From Bacteroidales bacterium (GTDB lineage Bacteria; Bacteroidota; Bacteroidia; Bacteroidales; Muribaculaceae), in NCBI GenBank assembly GCA_019416425.1, contig DXXK01000034.1, positions 62,001 through 126,000 of the forward strand: a stretch of 64,000 nt of DNA, given 5' to 3'. The position numbers were made by a program, and so were the translations under genes. Shown here piece by piece: positions 26,171-34,059 of the stretch. Position 1 is the first letter of the stretch. The number at the start of each line of letters is the position of its first letter. Below the pieces are notes generated by a model. That model saw nothing but the letters and a program-made list of their open reading frames with translations. It was not told where the DNA came from and ran no database searches.

Positions 26171-27829
26171 TCAATGGGTGTAAAGAAAGCGCTTGATACT
26201 TCGTTTGGGAGTCTTCTCGAACTCGTTGGGCATAAGAATTATCTTGGATATACGCTCATAAGGCGCGACAAGCTCGTTCAATTCCTTGCGGATATTCTCC
26301 ATTGTTCCCTCCATATTGGCCGTGGAGACATCGAAGCGGTCCAGGGCGTCATAGTCCGGGTACACCAGACCCACCAGCTTGCCGTCACGCTCCACCACAA
26401 GACTCTCGGCGACGAACGGCATGTTGTTCAGCTTGGCCTCGATTTCCTCAGGGTAGATATTCTGTCCTGATGCCGACAGGATCATTGTCTTGCTGCGGCC
26501 GCGCAGGAACAACGTTCCATCGCTGGTCATGGTGCCCATGTCGCCGGTCTTGAGCCAGCCGTCACGGTCCAGAACCAGCTCGGTGGCCTGAGGATTCTTG
26601 TAGTAACCCTTCATGACGTTCGGACCCTTGACGCAGATCTCGCCGGGGATGTGCTCCGGGTCATCCGACAGAATCAAAGCCTGCATGTCAGGCAGCAGAC
26701 GCCCCGACGAACCGGGAATGAATTTCCTCCAATGCGTATAGCTGATCAGCGGACCGCACTCCGTCATGCCGTAGCCGACCGTGAAGGGAAACTTGATCTT
26801 GTGCAGGAACTCCTCCACCTCATGGTTCAGCGGGGCGCCCCCCACTATGACCTGTTCGAACTCGCCGCCGAAAGCATCCACCAGCTTGCGCCTGATCTTG
26901 CCGTAAATATAGGTATCCAGCAAGGGCACAGCTAACGTCCAGCGCATTGTTCCCTTGGAGATCATCGGCAGAATCTGGTTCTTGTAGATCTTCTCCAGGA
27001 TCAGCGGCACACAGATCACCAGGTTCGGCTTCACCTCATTCAACGCCTTGATCAGGATGCGCGGCGAGGGAGTCTTGCCCAATATGGTTATATGCGAGCC
27101 GACGGCCAGAGGCGTCAGCATATCGAACGCGCATCCGTAGGCGTGCGCCATCGGCAGGAACGCCAGCGCACGGCTGCTGCGGAAATGGAGCTGCGTGTCG
27201 ATACCGAAACATACATTGCCCGCCAGGTTCCCGCCTGTCAGCATCACGCCCTTCGAGAATCCCGTGGTACCTGAAGTATAATTGATCTCCACCACTTCCG
27301 AATTGTCGCGGTCGGCATAATGGATATCGGTCGAGCCGTAACCCTTGGGATATTTGGCGCGGAAGCGCCGTGTCAGCAGACGCAGCATCCGGTTGATCTC
27401 GAAGCCCGGACGTTCATCCAGGCACTTGAAGTCCTCGATACTCAGCACTCCCTTCAGGTTCAGCAGTTTCTCAGGCTCCATCAGCTCCCATATGGACTTG
27501 GAGACAAACAGCAGCTGAGCCTCTGAATGGTTCACGATGTGAGTGACGTCATGCGGATTGAAGTCCGCCAGAATGGGGACTATCACCGCGCCGTACGTCA
27601 CCGTAGCCATGTACACCATCACCCAGTTCATGGAGTCCTTGCCGCAGATGGCGATCCTGGAACCAGGCTTGACACCGATATTCTGGAAGAACAAGTGAAT
27701 CTTCGCGATATTGGTGGCCAGTTCGCTATAGTTTATAGTCTTGCCCGAGACATAATCCGACAGCGCCGGGAGATCCCAGTTCTCGATGAAGCTCTTCTCG
27801 TAAAGCTTGATGAAATTCGTGATCTCCAT
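26171..27829 (-). CDS. AMP-binding acyl-CoA ligase (long-chain fatty acid type)
   Basis: 552 residues, no signal peptide. The adenylate-forming motif YTSGTTGFSKGVMLTGG lies near residues 176-192, followed by GYGMTECGPLISY and TGDMGTM of the C-terminal hinge region. The enzyme would activate a carboxylic acid, probably a fatty acid, with ATP and CoA. It starts 3 bp after the stop of the iron alcohol dehydrogenase gene, so the two form an operon, which suggests linked acid, aldehyde and alcohol metabolism. Acyl specificity cannot be read from sequence. Confidence 0.88.
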   Translation of the reverse strand: MEITNFIKLYEKSFIENWDLPALSDYVSGKTINYSELATNIAKIHLFFQNIGVKPGSRIAICGKDSMNWVMVYMATVTYGAVIVPILADFNPHDVTHIVNHSEAQLLFVSKSIWELMEPEKLLNLKGVLSIEDFKCLDERPGFEINRMLRLLTRRFRAKYPKGYGSTDIHYADRDNSEVVEINYTSGTTGFSKGVMLTGGNLAGNVCFGIDTQLHFRSSRALAFLPMAHAYGCAFDMLTPLAVGSHITILGKTPSPRILIKALNEVKPNLVICVPLILEKIYKNQILPMISKGTMRWTLAVPLLDTYIYGKIRRKLVDAFGGEFEQVIVGGAPLNHEVEEFLHKIKFPFTVGYGMTECGPLISYTHWRKFIPGSSGRLLPDMQALILSDDPEHIPGEICVKGPNVMKGYYKNPQATELVLDRDGWLKTGDMGTMTSDGTLFLRGRSKTMILSASGQNIYPEEIEAKLNNMPFVAESLVVERDGKLVGLVYPDYDALDRFDVSTANMEGTMENIRKELNELVAPYERISKIILMPNEFEKTPKRSIKRFLYTH

Positions 27830-27832
27830 GGT

Positions 27833-29014
27833 CTAACCTTCCAGGGCAAGTTTATAGATTTCGCGGCAGTCTTCCATCGACAGCGGCACGTAAGCACCCA
27901 GTGTATCGCCCATGTTGCGGTGCAGCGACTCGACCATCATGTCGATATCCGGCTCCTTGCCCACCAGCTCGCGCAGATTGGTGGTCAGACCCATGTCGTG
28001 GTAGAAGTTCTTCAGTTCAGATATACCCTCGTCGATTATCTCCTCCGTATCCTTTCCCACGGGGTTGACGCTCATCACATTGATGGCGAAGCGCCACAGC
28101 TTGTCGGGGTTGCGTCGGGCGCAGAACGTCATCCATGCGGGGATCATCACAGCCAGACCGGCTCCATGCGCCACGTCGTAGAAAGCCGAGACCTCATGCT
28201 CCAGACGGTGTGACGACCAATCCTCGACCTTACCTACTCCGCACAGGCCGTTGTGGGCCAGCGTTCCGGCCCACATCACGTCGGCACGGGCGTCATAGTT
28301 CTCGCCGTCCAGACGCAGGGTCATGGCCTGGTCCATCACGTCGCGCAGGATGGCTTCCGAATATGCGTCCACCAGCTGCGTGCCTACCGTCGGCGAGAAA
28401 TAGCGTTCGTAGATATGCGCCATCATGTCCACAACGCCGCAGGCCGTCTGGAACCAGGGCAGCGAATAGGTCAGCTCCGGGTTCATCACCGCGAAGCGGG
28501 GACGGAGCACGAATGGATAGCGCACGGATATCTTCTGGTGGGTCTTCTCGTTGGTGATGACGGAGTTGCCGCTGCCCTCGCTGCCGGCGGCCGGAATGGT
28601 CAGAACCACACCCACGGGCAGAGCGGCGACAGGCTGCGCCTTGCCGCAATAGAAATCCCAGAAGTCGCCGCTATAAACGGCGCCCAAGGCTATTCCCTTG
28701 GCGGCATCTATTGGGCTTCCGCCTCCGACGGCCAGCAGGAAGTTCACTCCCTCGCGAACGGCGACCTCTATACCCTGATAGACACTCGCGGCGGTGGGGT
28801 TGGGAGCAATGCCGCCATACTCCACCCATTCCAGGCCGGCGGCCTCGATGGAATCAGTGATCTGCTTGAACAGACCTTCGCGCTTGATGCGGTCGCTGCC
28901 GTACACTATCATTACTCGCTGGGCTCCGTAACGTTTCAGGGCCGCGCCTGTCTCTTTCTGTGTGTCACGTCCGAAGATGAACTCCGTAGGCGACTGGAAT
29001 CTAAAATTCTCCAT
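27833..29014 (-). CDS. Iron-containing alcohol dehydrogenase (YqhD/butanol dehydrogenase type)
   Basis: 393 residues. The nucleotide-binding motif GGGSPIDAAKG is near residue 97, and the metal-binding region reads HRLEHEVSAFYDVAHGAG with the spaced His residues of group III alcohol dehydrogenases. Length and start (MENFRFQSPTEFIFG) are typical of BDH/YqhD proteins that reduce aldehydes with NAD(P)H. First gene of an operon with the acyl-CoA ligase. A 24 bp tandem repeat lies 35 bp upstream of the start. Confidence 0.92.
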   Translation of the reverse strand: MENFRFQSPTEFIFGRDTQKETGAALKRYGAQRVMIVYGSDRIKREGLFKQITDSIEAAGLEWVEYGGIAPNPTAASVYQGIEVAVREGVNFLLAVGGGSPIDAAKGIALGAVYSGDFWDFYCGKAQPVAALPVGVVLTIPAAGSEGSGNSVITNEKTHQKISVRYPFVLRPRFAVMNPELTYSLPWFQTACGVVDMMAHIYERYFSPTVGTQLVDAYSEAILRDVMDQAMTLRLDGENYDARADVMWAGTLAHNGLCGVGKVEDWSSHRLEHEVSAFYDVAHGAGLAVMIPAWMTFCARRNPDKLWRFAINVMSVNPVGKDTEEIIDEGISELKNFYHDMGLTTNLRELVGKEPDIDMMVESLHRNMGDTLGAYVPLSMEDCREIYKLALEG

Positions 29015-29048
29015 ATCTTGGGTTTTCGTCTATTTTCTATCTCCTTAT

Positions 29049-29092
29049 CACCTCGTCACTATGACTTAAAAACACCTCGTCACTATGACTTA
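29049..29092. repeat. 24 bp-period tandem repeat upstream of the alcohol dehydrogenase
   Basis: CACCTCGTCACTATGACTTA occurs twice, exactly, at 29049-29068 and 29073-29092, separated by AAAA. It lies in the presumed leader or promoter of the alcohol dehydrogenase operon and could be a repeated operator or a recent slippage duplication. Confidence 0.75.
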
Positions 29093-29117
29093 GCACCTAC
29101 TAACATCTATAACAAAG

Positions 29118-29142
29118 TCGGGGCGCCTTTTGGGCGTCCCGA
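29118..29142 (-). terminator. GC-rich hairpin after the HIT gene
   Basis: TCGGGGCGCC pairs with GGCGTCCCGA across a TTTTG loop. It lies 33 bp beyond the HIT stop codon. The T tract after it is weak, so termination is only probable. Confidence 0.5.
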
Positions 29143-29175
29143 TGAGAGTTTCATGAATTCAAATTTAAATTCGGG

Positions 29176-29568
29176 TCAGTCCAGGGCGCCGCTTATGGCG
29201 TTGGCAATGGACTTCATCCTTTCCGGATCAGGATCCGAAATCTTGTTGCTGAAGTCCATGTCACCCTCTCGCTCCAGCGGAACGAGATGGATGTGCGCAT
29301 GCGGAACCTCCAGACCCAGGACCGTCACACCTATCTTTCGGCAGGGTATTGCCTTTTTCATGGCTTTGGCGACTTTCTTGGCGAACAACACCATCCCGGC
29401 CAGCTCGTCGTCGTCGATATCGAAGATGTAATCGGTCTCCCGTTTGGGCACCACCAGGGTATGGCCCCAATTCACCGGGTTGATGTCGAGGAAGGCGAAA
29501 TAATTCTCGTCCTCGGCGACTTTGTAACAGGGTATTTCCCCGGCTATGATTCTTGAGAATATTGTCAT
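29176..29568 (-). CDS. HIT family nucleotide-binding hydrolase
   Basis: 130 residues. The N-terminus TIFSRIIAGEIPCYKV is standard for bacterial HinT/Hit proteins, and the catalytic histidine triad is HAHIHLV near residues 95-101. These proteins hydrolyse purine nucleoside phosphoramidates and related adenylated compounds. Same strand as greA, 96 bp downstream of it, a neighbour pair common in Bacteroidales. Confidence 0.95.
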   Translation of the reverse strand: MTIFSRIIAGEIPCYKVAEDENYFAFLDINPVNWGHTLVVPKRETDYIFDIDDDELAGMVLFAKKVAKAMKKAIPCRKIGVTVLGLEVPHAHIHLVPLEREGDMDFSNKISDPDPERMKSIANAISGALD

Positions 29569-29596
29569 GGTTGGTGATTTTTAAGCCCGAACGGCG

Positions 29597-29644
29597 CCGG
29601 GCGCTGGTTACGCAAGTGCCCGGCTGGCTGCTTTGAGGCCGGGC
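29597..29644. repeat. Two mutually exclusive GC-rich hairpins between greA and the HIT gene
   Basis: CCGGGCGCT (29597-29605) pairs with AGTGCCCGG (29615-29623), while GCCCGGC (29618-29624) can instead pair with GCCGGGC (29638-29644). The two share bases. It may be a weak terminator or an attenuating structure between greA and the HIT gene. Confidence 0.5.
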
Positions 29645-29664
29645 AGAGCAGCTATGTAGGTAAC

Positions 29665-30129
29665 TTAAATGTCGATTTTAATAATCTCGAAGTCCATTAC
29701 CCCGGCCGGGACCTGGACCTTGACCACATCGCCAACGCGGTGCCCCATCAGGGCCTTGGCGATCGGCGTATTGCTGGCAATCTTCATCTCACGCAGGTTG
29801 GCCTCGTTCTCGGTCACGATGGCGTAGGTCATCTGCATGCCGTTGGCCTTGTTCTTGATGGTGACCTTGTTCAGCAGCTGGACAATCTCGGTATTGAGTT
29901 TCGAGTCATCAATGATGCGTGCTGTCGCCACAAGCTCCTTCAGCTTGGAAATCTTCATCTCCAGCATACCCTGAGCCTCCTTGGCGGCATCGTACTCGGC
30001 ATTCTCCGATAGGTCGCCCTTGTCGCGGGCCTCGGCAATCGCCTGCTTGATCATAGGGCGCTGCGCCTCCAGGGCCGACAGCTCCTCCATTTTCTTATTG
30101 TACCCTTCCTGGGTCAGATATGTTGCCAT
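29665..30129 (-). CDS. greA: Transcription elongation factor GreA
   Basis: 154 residues from ATG 30129 (MATYLTQEGYNKKMEEL), which gives the family N-terminus and length; a longer frame from 30180 adds an unrelated 17 residues. The N-terminal coiled coil (about 5-75, with DKGDLSENAEYDAAKEAQ) reaches into the RNA polymerase secondary channel, and the C-terminal FKBP-like domain follows (about 80-154). GreA rescues backtracked polymerase by stimulating transcript cleavage. Upstream, a -7 element at 30247-30254 implies a leader of about 110 nt. Confidence 0.96.
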   Translation of the reverse strand: MATYLTQEGYNKKMEELSALEAQRPMIKQAIAEARDKGDLSENAEYDAAKEAQGMLEMKISKLKELVATARIIDDSKLNTEIVQLLNKVTIKNKANGMQMTYAIVTENEANLREMKIASNTPIAKALMGHRVGDVVKVQVPAGVMDFEIIKIDI

Positions 30130-30246
30130 TTTTCTTTTATCCGATTCTGTGAAAGATAGTAAAAAATACCCCTGAGACATACTTCTTGAAGCACCTCAGG
30201 AGAAGTGGGTGCACGACTCATCATGCCGCGCCTACGACTTACGATG

Positions 30247-30254
30247 CAAAATTA
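30247..30254 (-). promoter_or_regulatory. -7 element TAATTTTG, probable greA promoter
   Basis: TAnnTTTG match on the minus strand, about 118 bp upstream of the greA start. Confidence 0.5.
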
Positions 30255-30359
30255 GCTATTTTTATCCATTCCACCAAAATATTCCGCCTTAATTTTTATT
30301 AATTCGTTTTTTAGGGCAGAAAATGCACCTTATTCTATCTGTTTTCGGAAAAATTTTCG

Positions 30360-30367
30360 TAACTTTG
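30360..30367 (+). promoter_or_regulatory. -7 element TAACTTTG of sufE
   Basis: TAnnTTTG match on the plus strand, 50 bp before the chosen sufE start at 30418 and 23 bp before an alternative ATG at 30391. Confidence 0.6.
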
Positions 30368-30417
30368 GCAAGTACAATACGCTTTTCGCCATGAAAGGCA
30401 CACCAAACCACAAACAC

Positions 30418-30858
30418 ATGTCAACAATCAACGAGACACAAGACGAGATAATAGAGGAATTCGGGGGTCTGGGCGAAGACTGGATGGACCGCTACGCCTA
30501 CATCATAGAGCAGGGCGAGACCCTGCCGGAATTCCCGGAGTCGGAGAAGACGCCGGCCAACCTGATCGATGGCTGTCAGAGCCGCGTATGGATCGCCGCC
30601 CACCGCATGGATGACGGCCGCATTCATTTCGACGCCGATTCCGACGCACTGATCGTGAAGGGCATCGTGGCCCTGCTGATGCGCGTGCTCAACGACCGCA
30701 CGCCGCGCGAGATCCTGGACGCCGACCTCTACTTCGTGGACCGTATCGGTCTGGCCCAGCATCTGTCGCCCACCCGCAGCAACGGACTCGTGGCAATGGT
30801 GAAGCAGATACGCGACTACGCCACCGCGTTCCAGTTAATGGATGAGGCCGGGAAATAA
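30418..30858 (+). CDS. sufE: SufE family sulfur acceptor
   Basis: 146 residues from the ATG at 30418 (MSTINETQDEIIEEFG), the usual N-terminus; an ATG at 30391 would add nine residues. The active-site Cys is in NLIDGCQSRVW near residue 50. SufE takes persulfide sulfur from a cysteine desulfurase (SufS) and passes it on for Fe-S cluster assembly. No sufBCDS genes are nearby, so it acts here as a stand-alone gene. It precedes the peptide transporter gene by 73 bp. Confidence 0.92.
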   Translation: MSTINETQDEIIEEFGGLGEDWMDRYAYIIEQGETLPEFPESEKTPANLIDGCQSRVWIAAHRMDDGRIHFDADSDALIVKGIVALLMRVLNDRTPREILDADLYFVDRIGLAQHLSPTRSNGLVAMVKQIRDYATAFQLMDEAGK

Positions 30859-30931
30859 AACGTCGGGGTCCTGAATCCAACCGGCGTTAAACAGAACCAA
30901 CGTCAAGAAACAATCAACAATCACAACCCAT

Positions 30932-32599
30932 ATGCTATTATCAATTTCTCAATTCTGGCAGGAACATTCGGCATTGGCCATCCTGCTGTGCATTCTGGTA
31001 CTGGTGATACCGTTGCTGGTGTTCTACTGTATCAAGGCGCACCGTGACCATCCCAAGGGTCTGATACCCGCAGCCATCGCCAACATGGGCGAGCGCTTCG
31101 GCTACTACATCATGAACGCAGTCCTCCTGCTGTTCCTATGTTCCAAATTCGGCATCAGTGATGCCGCCGCAGGCTGGATCTACGCCATCTTCTATTTCCT
31201 GATCTACGTCCTTAGCCTCCCGGGCGGCATGATTGCGGACCGTACACAGAAGTACAAGGCCACGATCATCGGAGGCCTGCTGTCCATGGCTGTCGGATAC
31301 GCACTCCTGTCGATACCCGTCTTCTCCGACGGTCCCGCCGGAGGGGTGTCGTGGGTACTGGTGTTCACATGCTTCGCCCTGTTCATCATAGCATTCGGAA
31401 ACGGTCTGTTCAAAGGAAACCTTCAGGCGATCGTGGGCCAGCTCTACGACAATTTCGAGGCCGAGGCTGCCAAAAAGGGACCAAAGGAACTTGAGATTGC
31501 CAAAAGCCGTCGTGATTCCGGTTTCCAGATCTTCTATGTATTCATCAACATCGGTGGCGTTATCGCACCGTTCATCGCTCCGCTGCTGCGCGAGTTCTGG
31601 CTCAAGGCACACAACCTGGCCTACAACGCCGACCTGCCACGTCTGTGTCACAAGCTTCTCAACGATGCCGGCAACATGTCGGCCGGCGACCACGCGAACT
31701 TAGTGGAACTTGCCGGCAAAGTCGGTTACGAGGGAGCTGTCGACAGCGGATTCTGCACCGAGTATCTTCAGATCTTCAACACCGGAGTTCATTTCTCGTT
31801 CATCGCATCCGTGGTGGCCATGCTTATATCCCTTGCCGTATTCGCGTGGGTAATGAAGCGCCTCCCCAATCCTGTCAAAAAGGCCAAGGACTCCGCCACT
31901 TCCGACGGTCAGGCCAACAGCGACGCCAAGGAAATCAAGCAGCGTATGTTCGCTCTTTACGCCGTGCTGCTCGTCGTGGTGTTCTTCTGGTTCTCGTTCC
32001 ATCAGAACGGACAGTCGCTCTCCGTTTTCGCCCGCGACTTTGTTAAGACAGATAATGTCGCTCCCGAAATCTGGCAGTGCATCAATCCATTCTTCGTGAT
32101 TGTGCTCACTCCCGTCATCATGCTTATATTCGGAGCACTGGCTCGCAGAAACAAGGATATCTCCACACCGAAGAAGATTGCCTTCGGTATGGCCATCACT
32201 GCATTGGCCTATATATTCCTGATGGTGGTATCGATTGTCTACAACTATCCCTCGGGCGAGGAATTCAAGGGTCTTGCCGAGGCAGTCAAGGAATCGATGA
32301 AGGCCGGACCGGCCGTACTGATCCTGACATATTTCTTCCTCACCGTGGCCGAGCTGTTCATCTCCCCGCTTGGTCTGTCATTTGTGTCGAAGATCGCGCC
32401 GAAACATCTGCAGGGCATCTGCCAGGGTTTGTGGCTGTCATCAACGGCTATCGGCAACCTGTTCATCGCACTGGGCGTAACGATGCTCAACTCCTTCCCG
32501 CAGCAGTGGGAATGCTGGGCCGTCTTCGCCGGCCTTTGCCTGCTGTCGATGACCGTGATGTTCTCAATGGTCAACTGGCTGGAACGCGTCACCAAATAA
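30932..32599 (+). CDS. POT/PTR2 family proton-dependent oligopeptide transporter
   Basis: 555 residues with about 12-14 hydrophobic segments spread over the whole length. The family's first-helix signature ANMGERFGYYIMNAVLL is at about 50-66, and the end has the family-typical GLWLSSTAIGNLF. A soluble loop (about 175-285) interrupts the helices, longer than in many bacterial members. It imports di- and tripeptides with protons through the inner membrane. Two successive terminators follow. Confidence 0.92.
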   Translation: MLLSISQFWQEHSALAILLCILVLVIPLLVFYCIKAHRDHPKGLIPAAIANMGERFGYYIMNAVLLLFLCSKFGISDAAAGWIYAIFYFLIYVLSLPGGMIADRTQKYKATIIGGLLSMAVGYALLSIPVFSDGPAGGVSWVLVFTCFALFIIAFGNGLFKGNLQAIVGQLYDNFEAEAAKKGPKELEIAKSRRDSGFQIFYVFINIGGVIAPFIAPLLREFWLKAHNLAYNADLPRLCHKLLNDAGNMSAGDHANLVELAGKVGYEGAVDSGFCTEYLQIFNTGVHFSFIASVVAMLISLAVFAWVMKRLPNPVKKAKDSATSDGQANSDAKEIKQRMFALYAVLLVVVFFWFSFHQNGQSLSVFARDFVKTDNVAPEIWQCINPFFVIVLTPVIMLIFGALARRNKDISTPKKIAFGMAITALAYIFLMVVSIVYNYPSGEEFKGLAEAVKESMKAGPAVLILTYFFLTVAELFISPLGLSFVSKIAPKHLQGICQGLWLSSTAIGNLFIALGVTMLNSFPQQWECWAVFAGLCLLSMTVMFSMVNWLERVTK

Positions 32600-32609
32600 A
32601 GTCGAAATC

Positions 32610-32634
32610 CGGGAGTCCGCCCGACGGACTCCCG
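32610..32634 (+). terminator. Terminator after the POT transporter
   Basis: CGGGAGTCCG pairs perfectly with CGGACTCCCG around a 5-base loop, 10 bp after the stop. No strong T run follows. Confidence 0.55.
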
Positions 32635-32677
32635 TCACAAACAGACCCCGCAGCGCCCCACGGGCGACCTGGACGAA

Positions 32678-32719
32678 CAAAACGAGCGGATGCATCATCC
32701 TGGATGCATCCGCTCGTTT
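32678..32719 (+). terminator. Strong intrinsic terminator
   Basis: 18+18 bp perfect stem with a short loop, ending in a T run on the plus strand and flanked by A residues on the other side, so it could act in both directions. Confidence 0.8.
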
Positions 32720-32786
32720 TTGCAATATTTAGGAGATTAATAAGAAATTTACTATTTTTATGCAGCCTAACCGAACTACACAGATT

Positions 32787-33407
32787 ATGAGAGACTTATT
32801 GAGACTGATCTGCATGGCTGTGGTCCTGCTGACGTTCACGCAATGCGGCAAGGATTCAGAACCCGATCCGGAACCCGAGACCGTCTCGGAAACCTGGCAG
32901 CTCACATATAATGACTATCATCTTTTTATGAATGCGAATTCTGATGAATACAGGAACCTGACCCATAACGTGACGATTGTCAATAAAGGTGATGAACTGA
33001 CCTTTATAGGATTGTTCCCTGAATATCCTGAATCCTCTATCAGAGGCGAGTCAAATGGATACACAGTGAGTATTCCCGATGCGCAGATTATCGATATAAA
33101 TGGCAACGACACTGTATATTTCCATTGTGGTTATGTGGATTTCATTTATTATTATTGGATCTCTAAAAATGAGGAGGAAATGCACATAGATTTCAAACCT
33201 GGAAGTGGTAAAAATATAGCTTTTAGGATTCAAAACGACGGCCGTAAAATGATAGCCACAGCGAACCAGTTTGACAATGGCAATAGGGCTTTCTGGATCA
33301 GCTCGGAAAAGGATGGGCACATATCTTTCAATTCTCCCACCGACCTTCCGAACTTCCCCAACATGTTCGAGATGGAGTTGATTAAAGTCAGCGACAGCGA
33401 CAAATAG
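32787..33407 (+). CDS. Putative lipoprotein, function unknown
   Basis: 206 residues from the ATG at 32787. The signal is MRDLLRLICMAVVLLTFTQC with lipidated Cys20, followed by an acidic/Pro spacer (PDPEPE) and a mostly beta-strand domain. No motif was recognised. The gene is more AT-rich than its neighbours and stands alone between a double terminator and a repeat-rich region, which suggests an accessory or recently acquired gene. An upstream ATG at 32760 would spoil the signal peptide. Confidence 0.65.
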   Translation: MRDLLRLICMAVVLLTFTQCGKDSEPDPEPETVSETWQLTYNDYHLFMNANSDEYRNLTHNVTIVNKGDELTFIGLFPEYPESSIRGESNGYTVSIPDAQIIDINGNDTVYFHCGYVDFIYYYWISKNEEEMHIDFKPGSGKNIAFRIQNDGRKMIATANQFDNGNRAFWISSEKDGHISFNSPTDLPNFPNMFEMELIKVSDSDK

Positions 33408-33429
33408 GCATTCTTAACAAACCGGTAAA

Positions 33430-33537
33430 TCAGTGGAACACGAAGAGGCGCGTGGCTTCGTAACGGGGGAGAGCCATGAGCTGGACATCGGCGCGATGGT
33501 CGGTGGCGACCTCCATGGCGTTGCCTACACGCTTGCC
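33430..33537 (-). pseudogene. Duplicated 3' fragment of the metallo-hydrolase gene
   Basis: Encodes a copy of the last 35 or so residues, ending ATRLFVFH and a stop, of the gene at 34060-35064. Including flanking bases the copy runs 33417-33537 against 34047-34167 with about six differences counted by eye, an offset of 630 bp. It has no start and no upstream coding part, so it is a gene remnant produced by duplication or by insertion of the repeat segment. Confidence 0.85.
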
Positions 33538-33564
33538 CCCTTCTTCCTGGCTCTGCCATTGCGT

Positions 33565-34010
33565 CACCCTGGATTACCCTCCATTTCATCAATCTGCTGA
33601 GAATCAATCATGGGATTTATCAGACATCCGGCAGAATCGTGTGGCGCACAAAGCCGCAAAGGGGGCATTGGATGGGGTCTCTGGACAATGGGTCATCTCC
33701 TCGGCCATCCGGAGTATCGGCGTTTCCGCCAAAGACGCGAAGGAATCGAGATTCCATACGCCAAGGGCGCCAAGCCATCCGGACGGCTTAGCGAAATCCG
33801 CGTCCGGGGTTATCCATAACCCTCTGCGAGCATAGCGGCTGATGCCGGACACTGATTCCCGGGGATTGATTTAAAGCGGAGCTCTTTTGAATGCGGAGCC
33901 CTTTGCGGCTTTGCGCGCCACCACACGTGCCCGGCAAGCGGCACCGCGGCACCCTGAATCACCCTCCATTTAACCAATCTGCAGAAATTCCACCATGGAG
34001 ATTTTTCAGA
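33565..34010. mobile_element. Candidate non-autonomous repeat element
   Basis: Direct repeats of about 60 bp (CACCCTGGATTACCCTCCAT at 33565, CACCCTGAATCACCCTCCAT at 33950) bracket an inner unit with a 21 bp inverted repeat having one mismatch (GGCGCACAAAGCCGCAAAGGG at 33643 and its complement at 33899-33919). No transposase is present. A MITE-like or REP-like element is the best guess. Multi-copy status cannot be shown from one window. Confidence 0.5.
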
Positions 34011-34059
34011 CTCAATAAAGCGACGAATCAGGAAATAGTTATCTTTACAAACCGGTGAA

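Larger units (their letters stand above)
33408..34059. other. Gene-free, repeat-rich segment
   Basis: About 650 bp without a credible gene. It contains a duplicated tail of the adjacent metallo-hydrolase gene (33430-33537), two imperfect direct repeats of about 60 bp (33565-33624 and 33950-34010) and a 21 bp inverted repeat (33643-33663 and 33899-33919). The open frames inside have no family features and change frame between repeat copies. Confidence 0.7.

Noticed and set aside
33604..33852. An 82-codon frame on the minus strand within the repeat segment.
   Set aside because: It spans the inverted repeat, has no start context, and the adjacent repeat copies code in different frames, so it is not a gene.
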